Source: Ophiosphaerella korrae
Lineage: Eukaryota; Ascomycota; Dothideomycetes; Pleosporales; Phaeosphaeriaceae
Assembly (NCBI GenBank): GCA_028456385.1
Contig: JALNQF010000112.1
Location: 86,699-150,698 of the forward strand
Length of the DNA: 64,000 bases
Direction of reading: 5' to 3'
Below, in pieces: positions 11,508 through 23,380 of the stretch (position 1 is the stretch's first letter; every line of letters begins with the position of its first letter). A model generated the notes under the pieces. It was not told the DNA's origin. It made no database searches and saw nothing but the letters and a program-made list of their open reading frames with translations. The translations under genes and the position numbers were made by a program.

Positions 11508-13239
11508 ATGGATGACAAGAGCCCTTCCACTTTTAGGGATGAAAAGCTGGGAAGGACTGAAAGTATAAAACTTCATTGTATCGAGGAGGACAAGACAGCT
11601 GAACAGGAGTTGAGCTTTAAATTTATAATTCGTAATCACAGAAGCTTAGTTTGGTGGTGTTTCTACTTTGCGATGTTCGCTATAGGGTGGTAAGCACATA
11701 CAAGCCCGCCGGGATTTCGACAGTAAAGCACTAACCATTGCTCAGGGGATTCGATGCTCAAGTCAATGGCGCTATGATCGCTGTACCAGCTTTTCGCCGC
11801 GATTTTGGTTACATCCTTGATGGCCAGGCTGTCCTCCCGGCGAAATGGCAGTCGGCTTTTAATGTAGTCGGGGCGATTGGCCAGTTCTTTGGGGGCTTCA
11901 TGTGTAGTGCTATTGCGGACAGGATTGGCCGCAAGAAGTCCGTGGCAATCGGTATTGTCGTTTGTGCTGGTGGAATAATTGGTCAAATTGTTACTACCAC
12001 CAAAGGAGGGTTCCTTGGGGCTAAGTTGGTACTGGGCTTGGGATTGGGCTTTTACCTAACTCTTGGCCCACTTTGTTGCTCAGAGGTATGTATATATCAC
12101 AGTGCGACAGCCCAAATTATGCCTAGATATACAGACCCTAATGTGTTCGTGTAGATAACTCCAGTCGTTCTTCGTGGAATTTCGACGACAGGCATCAATC
12201 TCGGTATCGCTCTCGGGCAACTTGTTTCCAATGGTATTATCAAAGGTTTTGGGGAGCGGGATGATCGTTGGGCCTACCGCGCTCCATTCGCCTTTCAACT
12301 CTTCTTCGTAGTATTTATAGCAGTCGGTCTGGTCTTCGCGCCTGAGTCACCATGGTTTGTTGGCCATCCCTCATTTCTTTATAGTGTACTTATCACATCC
12401 ACAGGTGGCTTATTCGAAACGACCGTATTGAGGATGCCCGCAAATCCCTCCGCAAGTTGTATGGTTCTGGAGTAGACCTTGACACCAAAATCCTAGCTAT
12501 GCGTTCAACAATCGAGAAAGAGAACATCGAGAGGCAAGACGGCTGGCTAGACTGTTTCCGGGGTACCAATCTTCTCCGCACCGGTATTTCTTGTGGTGTG
12601 TTCGTTGGCCAGCACCTGGTTGGTATCATCTTCGTTCTCGGTTATGGCACCTACTTCTTCCAGCTCGCTGGCCTCCCAGACTCGCAAGCCTTCAATTTAG
12701 GCGTCGGTGTCACGGCCTGCGGCGTTTTCGGCAACATTTGCTCGTGGGGACTCGTAAACACCACTGGCAGGCGAAAGGTATTCATTGGTGGTATGGCGGT
12801 GCTCACTGTTATCCTCTTTTTGATTGGCATTATGGACTTTGTTCCCACTAGTGGTGCCAAATGGGTTCAATCGTCGCTCACTGTTATCTACGCCTTCGTC
12901 TTTTTCCTCACTATTGGCGCGATCGCCTACGTACTCCTAGGCGAAACATCCTCCACGGCCCTACGTGCGCGCACCACAGCATTCGCAACAGCAACACAAG
13001 CGGTCATGGGAATCGCTATGAATGTTGCTATTCCTTACATGGTGAATCCAGACGAAGCGAACTTGAAAGGAAAAGTTGGATTTGTGTTTGGCGGGCTTGC
13101 GCTGTTCGGTACGGCCGTATCGTACGTATACATTCCAGAGCTCAAAGGCCGGACGTTTAACGATATTGATACTATGTTTACGCAAGGCGTGAAACCAAGA
13201 AAGATGGGTACTTATATAATTCATGAATCAGAAACCTAG
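11508..13239 (+). CDS. MFS sugar porter (alpha-glucoside/hexose type), intact
   Basis: Four exons, 11508-11689, 11746-12085, 12155-12354 and 12405-13239, give 518 residues. Introns of 56, 69 and 50 nt have GT/AG ends; the first has branch CTAAC 10 nt before its AG. Splicing restores family text: 'AIGW|GFDAQVNG', 'CCSE|ITPVVLRG', 'PESPW|WLIRND'. Sugar-porter signatures seen are 'ADRIGRKKS' (loop 2-3), 'PESPWW' (end of TM6), 'NTTGRRK' (loop 8-9) and 'PELKGRTFNDID' (after TM12). About 12 hydrophobic segments are present. It should import a mono- or disaccharide across the plasma membrane. The substrate is unknown; maltose-permease-like subfamilies have this C-terminal pattern. No internal stop is seen, unlike the porter remnant at 1689. 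Confidence 0.9.
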
Positions 13240-13778
13240 AATAATGGCAGAATTGACTGATATATACGGGAGCAAGACCCTTTCGTTTATACATTTTAGT
13301 ACTAGTGATAGGAAATTGAGATAGTTGAGTGCGACCAGGATATATTAGTAGCAAAGCATATTTTCGATTACCCATTGTAATCTGCCGCCTTGATGCCTGT
13401 GACCGGGGCAAGTCTATGACGTGGATAGTAGTGCTGCAGCATCCGATAGAGTAGGATGAGGGATTCAAATTGGTAGCTTTCATTAGCTATAACTATTGAA
13501 TATACGTGTGACCTGCTGGCGCCCTGAAATAATTGCGTAGGTACCGCAGTTATGATAGACTAGATATATTCTGTATTGGGCTCACGGACCAAACTAAGTA
13601 TTTCTCTTTGAAGCTAAGCTGTGTACGCAGCTGTGGCTCAGGGTTGTTAGCATGTCTTTCCATCGAAATCAATCATCGACTGCGTCGCTTTTCGTCCAAT
13701 TGAATACGCACTTGCTCCTTCAAGTCTTATTGATCAACCCTAGCACCACCGTTACAATATCTTACAATGCCAAAACCT
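13240..13778. other. Intergenic, no gene seen
   Basis: Between the porter stop and the SDR remnant. Open frames here are short and unlike any family. It likely holds the porter 3' UTR. Confidence 0.35.
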
Positions 13779-14219
13779 ATGGCCTTGTCGGACGAGGGTT
13801 TCGGCTCCGTCTTCGTAACCGGCGGCTGTGGATTTCAATTCCACCACTTCGTTGCCGACATAATCGAAGCTGAGCCCAACTGTAAATTCCAGGCTTTTGA
13901 TATCGATACCAAGAGATCGTCACACCGTCATGCCTCCGCAACTTAAATCATTGGTGATATTGCCAACTCGCCTGATGTCGATACTGCCTTCAGCAACATA
14001 AAGAGCTGGCCGCGTTTTATCTTCCATACGGCCTGTCCGCCATCAATGAACCAGAACCAACGCCTTCCTTGAAGCGTGAATATCGAGGGTACACAGAATA
14101 TTTTAGCCTCTGCTGATCGTGTCAGAGGTGTGGGCGCTTTAGTGCTTACATCCATCGCTTCAGTTGGCTACGATGGCGTTGCGGAATTGAAAGAGGTAAA
14201 AGAGCTACTAGTAGCATAG
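13779..14219 (+). pseudogene. Extended SDR / 3-beta-HSD-like dehydrogenase remnant
   Basis: From the ATG at 13779 a single frame reads 'GSVFVTGGCGFQFHH', which is the TGGxGF nucleotide-binding start of extended short-chain dehydrogenases of the sterol-4-alpha-carboxylate 3-dehydrogenase/epimerase group. It then gives 'AFDIDT', 'FIFHTACP', 'VNIEGTQNILASA' and 'LVLTSIASVGYDG'. The frame is interrupted by TAA at 13944 and TGA at 14070, and ends at 14217 after about 147 codons. Family members run roughly 350 residues, so the catalytic YxxxK half is missing. A usual Gly-Phe-Leu-Gly is changed to Gly-Phe-Gln-Phe. It cannot be functional as read. Confidence 0.7.
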
Positions 14220-14909
14220 ATAAGTAGAGTTCCCATACTAGAGATGAGGGATGTGGTATGGGCTCTGTAAACCCCTTATCTCAGTAGCTTTTCAATCTTC
14301 GCGGCAAAAGTACTGCGCTAATGAAGCCGGGCGATCGTACTATTACTTGCACGCTGGGTGGGGGCTGATGGGAGAAGGCTGGCTATGAAGGTAACGAACC
14401 TAACAGCGGCGTGGAAGAAGGGAAGGTATGTGATGCGGGAAGGGATAGGACCATAAACTTAGGTATAGAGAGAGGTATTATGTAGTATCAAGTTATGCAC
14501 CCTTAGGGCTATGGAAACTAACGCTATAATGTGCTAATTTACCACGTAGTATACTTTACTACCCATTTAATATGACCGTGATACATGCCGTAGACGGCAT
14601 GTAGCAGCTCGCTAGAAGACCCAAAAGCTCGGATTATGCTACATTTGGGCAGGCCTGAAGGTAAATTGCTCAAGCTTATTAAATTGTAGTTGTAAATCTC
14701 TCCATATAATAGATTTCTGCCTTATAGTATCTTCGAAGGACACGATCAAAAGCTGGCCTAATTCAATCTTCCCCGCTGATTGATTATGGACCAAGTTACC
14801 TGTATCAGCAATTACGCACGAAGTTCTATAAGCTGAAATAAAAGCTAATATCCACGCAATAAGTATAGTCATACTTATCACCTTTGGAAATTTTGCCTCG
14901 AGCATCGTT
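14220..14909. other. Intergenic with short hairpin
   Basis: A perfect 7-bp hairpin (ACATGCC / GGCATGT, 14583-14602) is present. An open minus-strand piece at 14639-14947 overlaps the end of the next gene in another frame and is probably a shadow or the rest of its 3' region. Confidence 0.3.
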
Positions 14910-16836
14910 TCAGTGAAGCTCGACACCATTGGCATCCACGAAAACAATCCTATGTCGACAATGTCTGGAATGTGCTTGTATTTCTGGGTCTTCTTTCTTA
15001 AACTTTACCATAGGTAACCTATAGTCTCTTTGGTCAAGCGCTATTGCGTCGCAGAGGCCATCGGACATTTTATGATGGGTAACATCGGAGAGATCCAATC
15101 TTAGAGGCACTAAAGTGGTATCTCGAACGAATTTTGCTGTTGAAAACTTTAGAGCAACCCACACCAGAACAGTGGCTATCGTCATCGTCAGCTGCATCGA
15201 GAGCCAGACCAGTAATTTGCCGCGATCTACGCTGGCCCTGATCATTGGGATGGCTCGCCTGTACGTGCCGTTCTCTGAGACACGCAACATTGTGACCGCC
15301 GAACTCCAAGCCGCATGATACCCCAGAGTCATGGCATTTATGGTGTATTGCTCGATGGAGCTATTCCTCCCAAGCCAGGGTCTCGTGAAATCCAACGATA
15401 TGGCAGACTTCAGCACTTCCGATAGCATGTTCGTTGCTATGGGAGCGATCCAGTCTTGAATCACTCTTGCAAAATCTTGGGTAGTTTTGCATGTAGCCGA
15501 AGCGTGATTAAATCCGATGAGGCCTATATGACAATCCGTTCCATGGAAGATCCCTGCCTGTATGGTTGCGACACCGACTTGGTAACAATCAACTGACCAT
15601 TCTTTCCCAACTGAGTACTCTATGGCTGCTTGTTCTGAGCTAGGTATACTCGCAAAGTATGGCGAATCGCGTGGACAAGAGGTTCTGTCTGGGGACCCAG
15701 TACCGCTATATTGGTTGATCTTAATACCAACAAGTCTCTCACCGACATTTTTTTTTGGCTTTTTTAGGAAACTCCTTCGTCGGATCCCATTCGTCCTTTC
15801 TCATCATGATCACAGATCCGCTCGCCCTGCTCGGACCGTTGGCACGAGAACCTACATAGTCCGAATTCTCAGTGAACGTTATGTTCTTGGTCCGGTTATC
15901 AGATCTTGCATCAATCCATTGAATTTTGACATCGAAATATGGTAGAATCAGATCTATGGTACTATTTGTGGTCATAACCTCAGCCATAGGCAAATAAAAA
16001 TACCTCCTCAGAGGAATACCGGTGGAGGTGAAAGCATATTCTGGGCTGGCTCCAGTCCAGATTACGGAGGTCATCAAACTAACCATTTGCCATTCAGGCG
16101 CTCTCAACCCCCAGAAGTCGCCAGCATCCATAGACCCTATCGGTAATTCGATCGGGGCAGGGAAGTCGAGATCTCGTGCCCATGGGTCCCAAGCGAGGGA
16201 CGAATTTGCGACGGGCGCAGCAAAATTTGGCGGCCACAAGAAAACCATCGCCACCATTGTCCAAACCAGCCATGCTACACATTCCTTGGTCTTCGGTCGG
16301 AAAACCACAGGAATTCGGTAATTGTTTAGATGAGATATCTCGCTAAGCTTTAATCCTCTGGTCTCGAGGAGAACGAGGGCTATTGTCCAAACCAAAGGTG
16401 CAGTACAGCAGGCCGCCACAACGCGGAGCAAGACTAGTGCAAGAGATAGAAGACCGTTAATTTGTGTCTGGAAAAGTGGACTCCCGAGTCCGAATATTGA
16501 CGCTGGCGTTCCCGGGCGGAAGTTGCGACCATCAACCCATTCTGTCATCCATACCACCAAAGCAACGCTTCCTAAGGTATGGAGAATGAACAAATAGGAA
16601 CTCTTGATCTTGCTCCATATTCTAATGTTGTCTTTGCGAGGTTTACATAAAAAATATTTGTCACCGTCAATCAAGTTGTCAGTGGAGAGGTACTGTGAAT
16701 GGGTGGAATGAGGCTGGACATTGTCAAGATTTATGGAGTGTTTATCGTGCGGCGAGTCACTCCAGATCGGTGAGCGCTGTTCTTCAAAAGCTCCTAGTTC
16801 TACCGGAGAGTATTTGCTGTGATGTGCCATGGTCAA
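14910..16836 (-). pseudogene. Fungal multi-pass membrane protein of unknown function, frameshifted at an A9 run
   Basis: The first 365 codons (16836 to 15739) carry hydrophobic segments near residues 83-97, 126-160 and 187-203, then an outward-looking domain with Asn-x-Ser/Thr sites (for example 'NSTIDL', 'NRTKNITF'). At 15748-15756 the coding strand has nine As. Reading on in the next frame continues without a stop through 'GERLVGIKINQYSG' and the piece down to 14910. That piece ends in a further transmembrane segment and a polar tail. So one extra A (or a sequencing error) breaks an otherwise continuous gene of about 640 codons. A 37-nt intron (GTGAGAG...AATATAG) would also restore the frame but is very short. 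The architecture fits conserved, uncharacterised Pezizomycotina membrane proteins. Function unknown. Confidence 0.6.
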
Positions 16837-17008
16837 ATGTTGTGGAGCACAAGCTTATTGTTTATAATGTGTTGTCCATAACCATCATGAAGGAATGCTA
16901 GCTCTTCTACCTTTCCACCGTGGCTGTATGACTACATTTTGCCATGACCCTGCATTAGTGAGACCAGTAATAGTTAACTGACGGAGTTGATGGGCGGCAA
17001 GCTAAAAA

Positions 17009-18175
17009 GTGACTACAAAGTCGGGTGGTGGTGGGCGTGAGGGACAATACAGTCAGCTATGCATTGATCACAGCATAGAAGAGGGTAGAGTTACAGTAGT
17101 AGTTGTACCCTACAGAGCGCATGCAAAACAGGTTGACATCAAATTAAAGTGTTCTGAGTGTGATCTACCCATGTTCTTGTGGATAGAATCCGATAAAACG
17201 TCATCTACACACGCAAGGACAACTAGATTTAGTGGCACTAACGACAACAAGATGATTCTGCCACTCACTATCCAACGAAGTGATCTGCCAAGTTTGCATC
17301 AAACTAAAGCTGGGATACTTAACTCCCTATTTGAAGAACGGAATCGCACATATTACCTTGCAGCTCGTACTGGTTATCGATTATCCAAAAAAAGGATTCC
17401 TCGAACAGCTCAAAGATAACAAGATCCGCATTCTCAGTGATGCTAGTGTTTACACACTCGAAATAAGTAACAAAGCTTTGTTCAAGACTTGGATGTACAT
17501 AGATACTGCGCTACCGGCGGCTGTATACTTCGGTGCCGACAATCGAGCCTGGGTTTGCTACCGTGGTACCAAGGCGCCAGTACCTTTGCTAGCCACCCCA
17601 TTGGCTGACGATCTGGAAAATTATCTCGCGTATCTGGATGAAGCGCATACGCGGGGTATAGGTCTGAAACTCCCTAAAAATGCTTGTGGTGCGCTAATAC
17701 TTGCCCTTGGGCAGACCAATGATCATACAGTGTAAGGTGAGCAGAAATATTTAATCACGAGATATTCAAAATAACGTTAGACTTAGCTGCCACGCGCCTC
17801 CGACAACTTAGAACCACTCAATCTGTTTGTTTCTTTGCCTTTCCAGAAACTCATCTGTCCCTCCTTGAGATGAACGATAATGAAAAAATTAATTCTTCTC
17901 ATGTTGTTCGTAGGTTATTGGAGCAGACGTGCTGTGCGAACGAACAACTTCAAAACTTATATATCTCCCAGGGTACTGACTTCTGCACCCGCATGAATAC
18001 AGAATAGGAAAATACAGCTTTTCTCTCTGATCCTCGGGACAGAAGTGCATATACGGATGTGCTCCAACACTCTGAACAAACACTTGAGCAATTATATGGA
18101 GGCCGTACGGAAGATATTCAGCGTCGTAATCGGGAAATAAGCTCGATTCATCACCTGCCACGAATATACTTAGGT
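17009..18175 (+). pseudogene. Decayed gene of unknown family
   Basis: Coding-like text runs on the plus strand in successive frames. The clearest exon is 17280-17735 ('KLGYLTPYLKNG', 'WMYIDTALPAAVYFGA', 'LPKNACGALILALGQT'), closed by TAA. A third frame from about 17770 to 18175 reads 'LAATRLRQLRTTQ', 'ETHLSLLEMNDNEK' and 'SEQTLEQLYGGRTEDIQRR', with one TAG near 18013 where CAG or GAG would fit. The C-terminal part looks helical and charged. I do not recognise a family. Changes of frame may be introns or mutations. The shift at 17733 is not solved by an obvious GT/AG pair. Confidence 0.35.
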
Positions 18176-18180
18176 ATGTG

Positions 18181-18797
18181 AAATCGCCACCACTAGCAGG
18201 GAGGACGGCCGACCTGCTCCGGCCATACCCTTGTCAAGCGGCGCATATATTTTCTGGCGTCAACGGAGATAGTCTTTAAACCAGACGTCGTTGCAAATTC
18301 GCTTGGGTGAGCGAGCACTCACTGCAGGAACTAGAATGGACCCCTGCAGCTTGTTAGAATATACGGAGATGGGTCCCAGGGATCACAGCTCTACAGCGGG
18401 AAAAGGGTCTCGCAGAAGCTAAATTAGGTACGACCGAGGGGCTGGGCTTTGCGGTATTGATATTCGGCGTGTCACTAGTTAGCATTAGCGGAGTTGGCGG
18501 CCAATCAGCGCGGATCGTTGTACAAATCTACATGACGCTATGTGCTACGTCTCTCCCTTACAGCAACTAGAGCCGTGGTACAACTGCGACACGCATACGA
18601 CACATGCGACAAAAAAACTTTTCCCGATATACTTATAATATAGATTAGCCTAAAAAAGTTATAATCTACTAACTTAATACCTCTAAAAGAAGGAACTTAA
18701 TATCTCTACCAGGCTAATCCTAGAGAAATATTAGAGAGAGGTATAATACTCCATAAACTACAATCCTATCCTATCTATATAGGATATACTCTAGCTC
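18181..18797. other. Spacer with a small TA-rich patch
   Basis: 18,181-18,600 holds nothing recognisable. 18,630-18,790 is abruptly TA-rich, with composition like the RIP block, and may be a tiny mutated repeat relic or the 3' flank of the secreted-protein gene. Confidence 0.3.
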
Positions 18798-19424
18798 TTA
18801 ATTGCATCTATAAGAGCTAATCTGATCATTGATATTAGGAGCGACAGTGTTAAAGTCCTGGATACCAGGGTTGGTGAAGGTAAGGAAGGTGCCGAAGCAG
18901 CCGGCGTCCCTACGGTTTCGTGAAAATTAGCTGACAAGGGCTCCCACATAGTTATTTAGATACCTGATAGAAACTTACGAGAATACCTGGCAGGTAAATC
19001 CCTTATCAGGACCAGCAGAGCTAATGCTATCTTGGAACGGAGAAAACAAGTTGTCTAAGTCTGTGTCAGTGGCGCTCTCTCAATAGCATCACGACGGCTA
19101 TTAGTTTCTTACTGCAGACGCCAGTAGTGAATTGCAGGTTCTGGCAAGTACCGGCAAAGTTCCTATTAGTGCAGACGAAGAGATGGCCGGCTGCACGCCT
19201 AGTGCATTCGGTCAGCATGTTTTTCGTACGGCTGGGGTTAAAAGTTGAGATTACTTCTCCAGATCACGTTTCTCGGCATCAGCAGGTGACTGAGCTACAG
19301 TCAAACTCGTGGCAACGGGAGCATCTTTGGCTCGGATTTTGAGACCTGGTGAGAGGTTGTTGACAGCGGCACCGAAAGCGGCTGAGGAAAGGCTAAGGGC
19401 CACAGCGAGGTTTTTGAACTGCAT
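18798..19424 (-). CDS. Small secreted six-cysteine protein (effector-like), four exons
   Basis: Exons 19255-19424, 19113-19198, 18979-19060 and 18798-18909 join to 450 nt, 149 residues. Introns are 56, 52 and 69 nt with GTAAT/GTAAG/GTAAG donors; the first has branch TGCTGAC 12 nt before its AG. The first exon alone stops after 57 codons, so the gene is easy to miss. Seen: a signal peptide ('MQFKNLAVALSLSSAAFG'), a pro-region with Kex2 sites ('EKR' twice, the second at the exon 1/2 join), and a mature part of about 91 residues with six Cys (three possible disulfides). It contains 'CTNRNFAG', 'SSAGPDKGFTC' and an ending 'ISSYRCN'. The aromatic-x-Gly and 'ISS' spacing resembles beta/gamma-crystallin-like fungal secreted proteins (inference). 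No damage is seen although neighbours are decayed. Role unknown. Confidence 0.8.
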
Positions 19425-19430
19425 TTTAAA

Positions 19431-19458
19431 TGTAGCAAAGAGGGCTTTGGTTGCTACA
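19431..19458 (-). promoter_or_regulatory. Hairpin just upstream of the secreted-protein start
   Basis: TGTAGCAA (19431-19438) and TTGCTACA (19451-19458) are perfect inverted copies with a 12-nt loop, 7 nt before the ATG on the minus strand, so within the likely 5' UTR. A role in translation is speculation. Confidence 0.4.
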
Positions 19459-22040
19459 ACAGGTTAAGGTTGGTTGGTTGGCGTTGAGTTTGGGACTTAA
19501 GAGGAGGCTGCTGTAGAAACAAGAACAAGAGCGGAATTCGATACTCATTTTATACTTTTACTTGGACTTAGAGAATGGCTTGAAAATCCTAAACAAGAAA
19601 GTTTTATCATACAGTGTAATATACACCATTCTCCATTTTCGAACATTTCGATAAATAGCTGACGCCAGCAATAATCATCGTAGAAGCTGATGCTAGGGTA
19701 ACCTAGAAGTAATAAAGTAGATGTCAGCATCGCGACAAGCATCGTGTACGTATTTGTTCGTGATACTGTTGGTAAGACGCAGAGGTACGACAGCAAAGGC
19801 ACAAGGTTCCCTGAGGATAAAAAATAAATAGATTCATTGCTAGAAACAGAAGGTATAAGGTAGGTACAGTATCACGGGAAGGATCAATATTGCTATCAAG
19901 AGATCTATGAGAAAGCGAAAGGTGTCAGAGCAACCGCGGAACCAGAGGCAACTAAAACGCAATCTCCTAACGCCTATTAGGGTGTACAGCATAATACAAC
20001 TCGGTGTGTAGAAGGTTTTTTTAAACTCAATAGACAAGAGACACTAGTAGTTTTGATGAGGCGAAGTGAGGTAGGTATTCCCGAGGCAGGGTAGTGTTCA
20101 TTAGTGCACTGTTGGTTGGCAAACTAAGATCTCACGGCGTCGGCGGGAGCCGCGACAATAATAAGATGCAAAGGTTTGTTAGCCACTCGCAGGAGTCACT
20201 CGTGTTCTCATTGTGCTCTAGCTCGGCGCCTAGTCCATTAGACTGTTTTAGCGAGTGATGCTTGCGAGTGACGCTCCCTACTAACTTTGCGGGCCAATTG
20301 TTTTGAATTTGGTTTGATTCAATAGACATATCTACTTCATTTGAAATTAGCTGAGTAGTGTAGCGTTAAGTCATTGTAAGTTAAGATAAGATAGGTGCGT
20401 CACTCGCTTGTAAGCGTTACTCGCTTGTAAACCATGTCAAGCTGCAAGTGTTGTTACGAAATTTTCACCCTAGGATGCATTCACATTTTGATTACTCTTG
20501 TAGGCAGACAGGAGCAGTTAATCTGTGCTTATTCTTTGCATGCCTTCTCAAGCGTGACATGCCTGGCCAGGTACAGGTGACACATCCGGCACTCCGCCGT
20601 AAAGGGCTAATTCTCCATATAGGGCACATACGACGGAAAAAAACAGGGGTGTGTGCAAGGGTTCCATATGCTGTTTTCACGTGTAGTTCCCATGCGCACG
20701 TCTAGCTGAGCAAGTGTTTTATATACTATTTTCGACGTAGTAGTCTTAGCTAAACCTAGTCAGCGCTCGTGTAACTAACTATAATTGCGGTAATAAGTCA
20801 TCACAACTTGATTGCTAGCCTTATGCAGCTCTAGGTCATCCCAATTCTAAAGCACGCTCATGAGCGGCCTTTAGAACGATGTAACTTAACACCAAAAAAT
20901 ATACACGATAAGTAGAAAATCAGAGTAGACAGAGAATGTAAGAAGCTTCAAAAAGAGCTGTGTATGTAGGATAGGCAGTTTTTAGGCGTAATTTTAACTT
21001 ATTCAGCATTTTACACGGTCATACAGTATCCCTGTATGTTCCGTTATCCGTGAAAAAGGCCCGGTAAGAGGTAAATTTGATTCATAGCACAACATATTAT
21101 CTATCTTTTCTGTAGTCTATTTAATCTTATTGATAGGTTCCTCTGTTTTGGTGCGTTGTATTCGTGTACGCAGGGACAATAGGCTACATCGCAAACGATA
21201 ATATATTGTTGTAATAGTAATATAGCTGTGCTTACTCGACGGAATAGGCAAACTTCCTAAATTGATCCGAGGTCGGGGTCTTTAAATTACTTCTCCACTT
21301 TAAGTAAGACGCCTAGACTTGTCGACCGTAAGCACAAGATTGACCAAATCGGTTTATTACTTGATCGAGATTCAGGCTCTCTTCAGCCTGCTAAAAGCAT
21401 TAACATGACGCTATGCAGAATAATACGATAAACACTGAAAAGCGACGTAGAGACTCGCGTTCTCGAAGTACCTTCCTAGAACTCCACTTCCGGAATCTAA
21501 AATGAAGCCTGGATTAACTTTGTCTTGCATTGATAAATTCCATATGATGAGAGAAGAAGCGGAAGGTGTTGCTTACGTCTTTATTTTTCCCGTAGTTATA
21601 AATCTCACTGATTATCTGGTCTTGAAGATTAATACTTGTCTACAAATTTTGAGTTGACACGTAAAAGCAAGGAATTTGAAATGCACTCTAAAATCGCTCT
21701 CGCATACCTCCTACGCCTTGTCTTCCTTAGATAGTACTAAAGATATAGAGGCTTTAGTCAATAATCTTTGGAATTGTGGAGGCGATACCTATACAGGTTC
21801 TTGGTCTAGATACACCAAGACATTAGGAAGTACTCGCGCATGCCTTTGGAACCCTAATACTATCGACCTAAGCAAAGAAAATTATAGTTACAAGAGACTC
21901 TATCGTACGTAGGATATCTTAGAATCGCGTATTGTGGTTACATACGACAGCAGATTCATCTCTATCTCTATCTTGTGCTACTAAGAAATAAACTTGATTT
22001 CTATACTTTAATTAGCCTATAAATCATATCAGGGTTGATG
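19459..22040. other. Long gene-poor stretch
   Basis: Apart from the inverted repeat at 20.25 kb, I see no gene. Open frames (19,545-19,802 -, 20,448-20,705 +, 21,676-21,912 +) are short, unrelated to known families and without splice-consistent extensions I could find. Confidence 0.35.
20251..20424. repeat. Inverted repeat of GCGAGT-GACGC motifs (MITE-like)
   Basis: Left arm 20251-20274 (GCGAGTGATGCTT then GCGAGTGACGC) and right arm 20397-20424 are inverted copies. Each arm itself holds the CACTCGC/GCGAGTG motif twice; the right arm has four extra bases between. More CACTCG motifs lie at 20,178-20,200. The spacer is about 122 bp and non-coding. It fits a small terminal-inverted-repeat element. 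Confidence 0.5.
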
Positions 22041-23200
22041 CGATTAAAGTATATATCTTAGTAAAACTGGTGCATGCGGTTGACGATGAGAGAGCCATCG
22101 CGGGCAACCTGTCGCCAAACGTAGCGGCTTTCTATTGTGCAGTGAGAAATGGAACGTGCGTGCCACTCTGATGGACGCATTGTACCTATGATAGAAGTTA
22201 GCTAGAACGTTTGTGAATAAGGAGAGCAGCGCACCAGCTGCAATGTCTTCTTCCTCACAGGAGAACAGCATCATCAGGGGTGAATTGTGTCTTTGCTTCG
22301 TGGCGATGATGTATCTGAAGCAGCTGTCGGGCTGCGGTCGCGGAAGAATAGCCCAAAACTCAGGGACCCTATCCTCCTCATGGTGTATCCGGGTGCCTTC
22401 GCGCATTGCGCGAGCGCATCTGGAAATGTTGTGCCATGGTCGAAAGTAATGTTGTAACCAGCCAGCCGCTTTGTGTGCGTCTCCTCATAGATTCCTTCCA
22501 CGTTGGCGGTGGGTTGCGGGGTGTAGACACCGGGCTGGCTCCTTCCGTAAGAGAGATAATAGGTTCGAGGGCGTGAAGGTTCCCTTCTGTAAGAGTCGGG
22601 CTAGGAGGGCTATGGTTGTGTTGGAGCCAGCCTGCTTGCGGATATTCACGCTGCAAGGGCCGCGAAGGCGATCTGCGCAATCGTTTCGGTGGTGTAGGCG
22701 GGCTGAGAGAGCGCGTACTGTGCCGTCGCGACAGTGAAGGTGAAGCTATGAGGGAAGCACGAAAATTGGCAGTAAGGAGTAGGCGGGGTGGGCTTCATGG
22801 AGAAGCAAGGCTTCACGAGTTGCGGGTGACTCGGTATATGGGGACTCTAGGTATTTCTGCCTTATTGAGCCGCGAGGCAGCTAAGTGTCGCTTTCAAGGC
22901 ATTTGCGCTTTATCAGGTCGAAGTCGCATGTGATTGTGAGGCTGTGAAGACGTGTGCTGGTGCGATGATGACCATGCAGGATCCTTGGAGATGCTGGCTG
23001 AGCCGAAGTTCGGCCGAGTTGAACGACCTTGACATCAAGGCGTTGAGAAGAGCCAAGTTTCCGGCTGGACAACAAGTGCAGGAGGTAATGAAAAAGATTA
23101 CCTCCCTCCTGCTTCCATCAATCCTTGTTGCCGCCTCGTGGCAGTTGATTGTTTCTTAGTCTCAATTGCCACACCAGCGTGATTGCGTGACGGAAATTAG
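22041..23200. other. Coding-like but unrecognised, multiply framed region
   Basis: Higher GC than its surroundings. Minus-strand pieces at 22,378-22,680, 22,274-22,501 and 22,044-22,406 overlap in different frames and together read like one protein with frame breaks ('HALEPIISLTEGASPVSTP', then 'KRLAGYNITFDHGTTFPDA'). I do not recognise the family. It may be a decayed gene. Plus-strand frames here look like shadows. Confidence 0.25.
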
Positions 23201-23380
23201 TTACTCCAGGTGACTGGCGTGTTTTCTTATCAGGTCCCGACGCCATCAGCCTTAGGACACCAGAGCATGAAATTCCGGACACGAAAACGCGATCTGATAG
23301 ATGATGCTAAGCCAAGATTGTGATAGAAAATTGCTTCTATCATCAAATTTCATGCTTTTGCCGGAACCCTTCGAGGCCAG

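Noticed and set aside
14639..14947. Separate gene of 102 codons downstream of the membrane protein
   Set aside because: Overlaps the upstream gene's end in another frame; no family and weak composition.
15700..15741. 37-nt intron in the membrane protein gene
   Set aside because: Shorter than the 47-69 nt introns in this window, and a single-base change in the A9 run keeps more plausible protein. Kept as an alternative.
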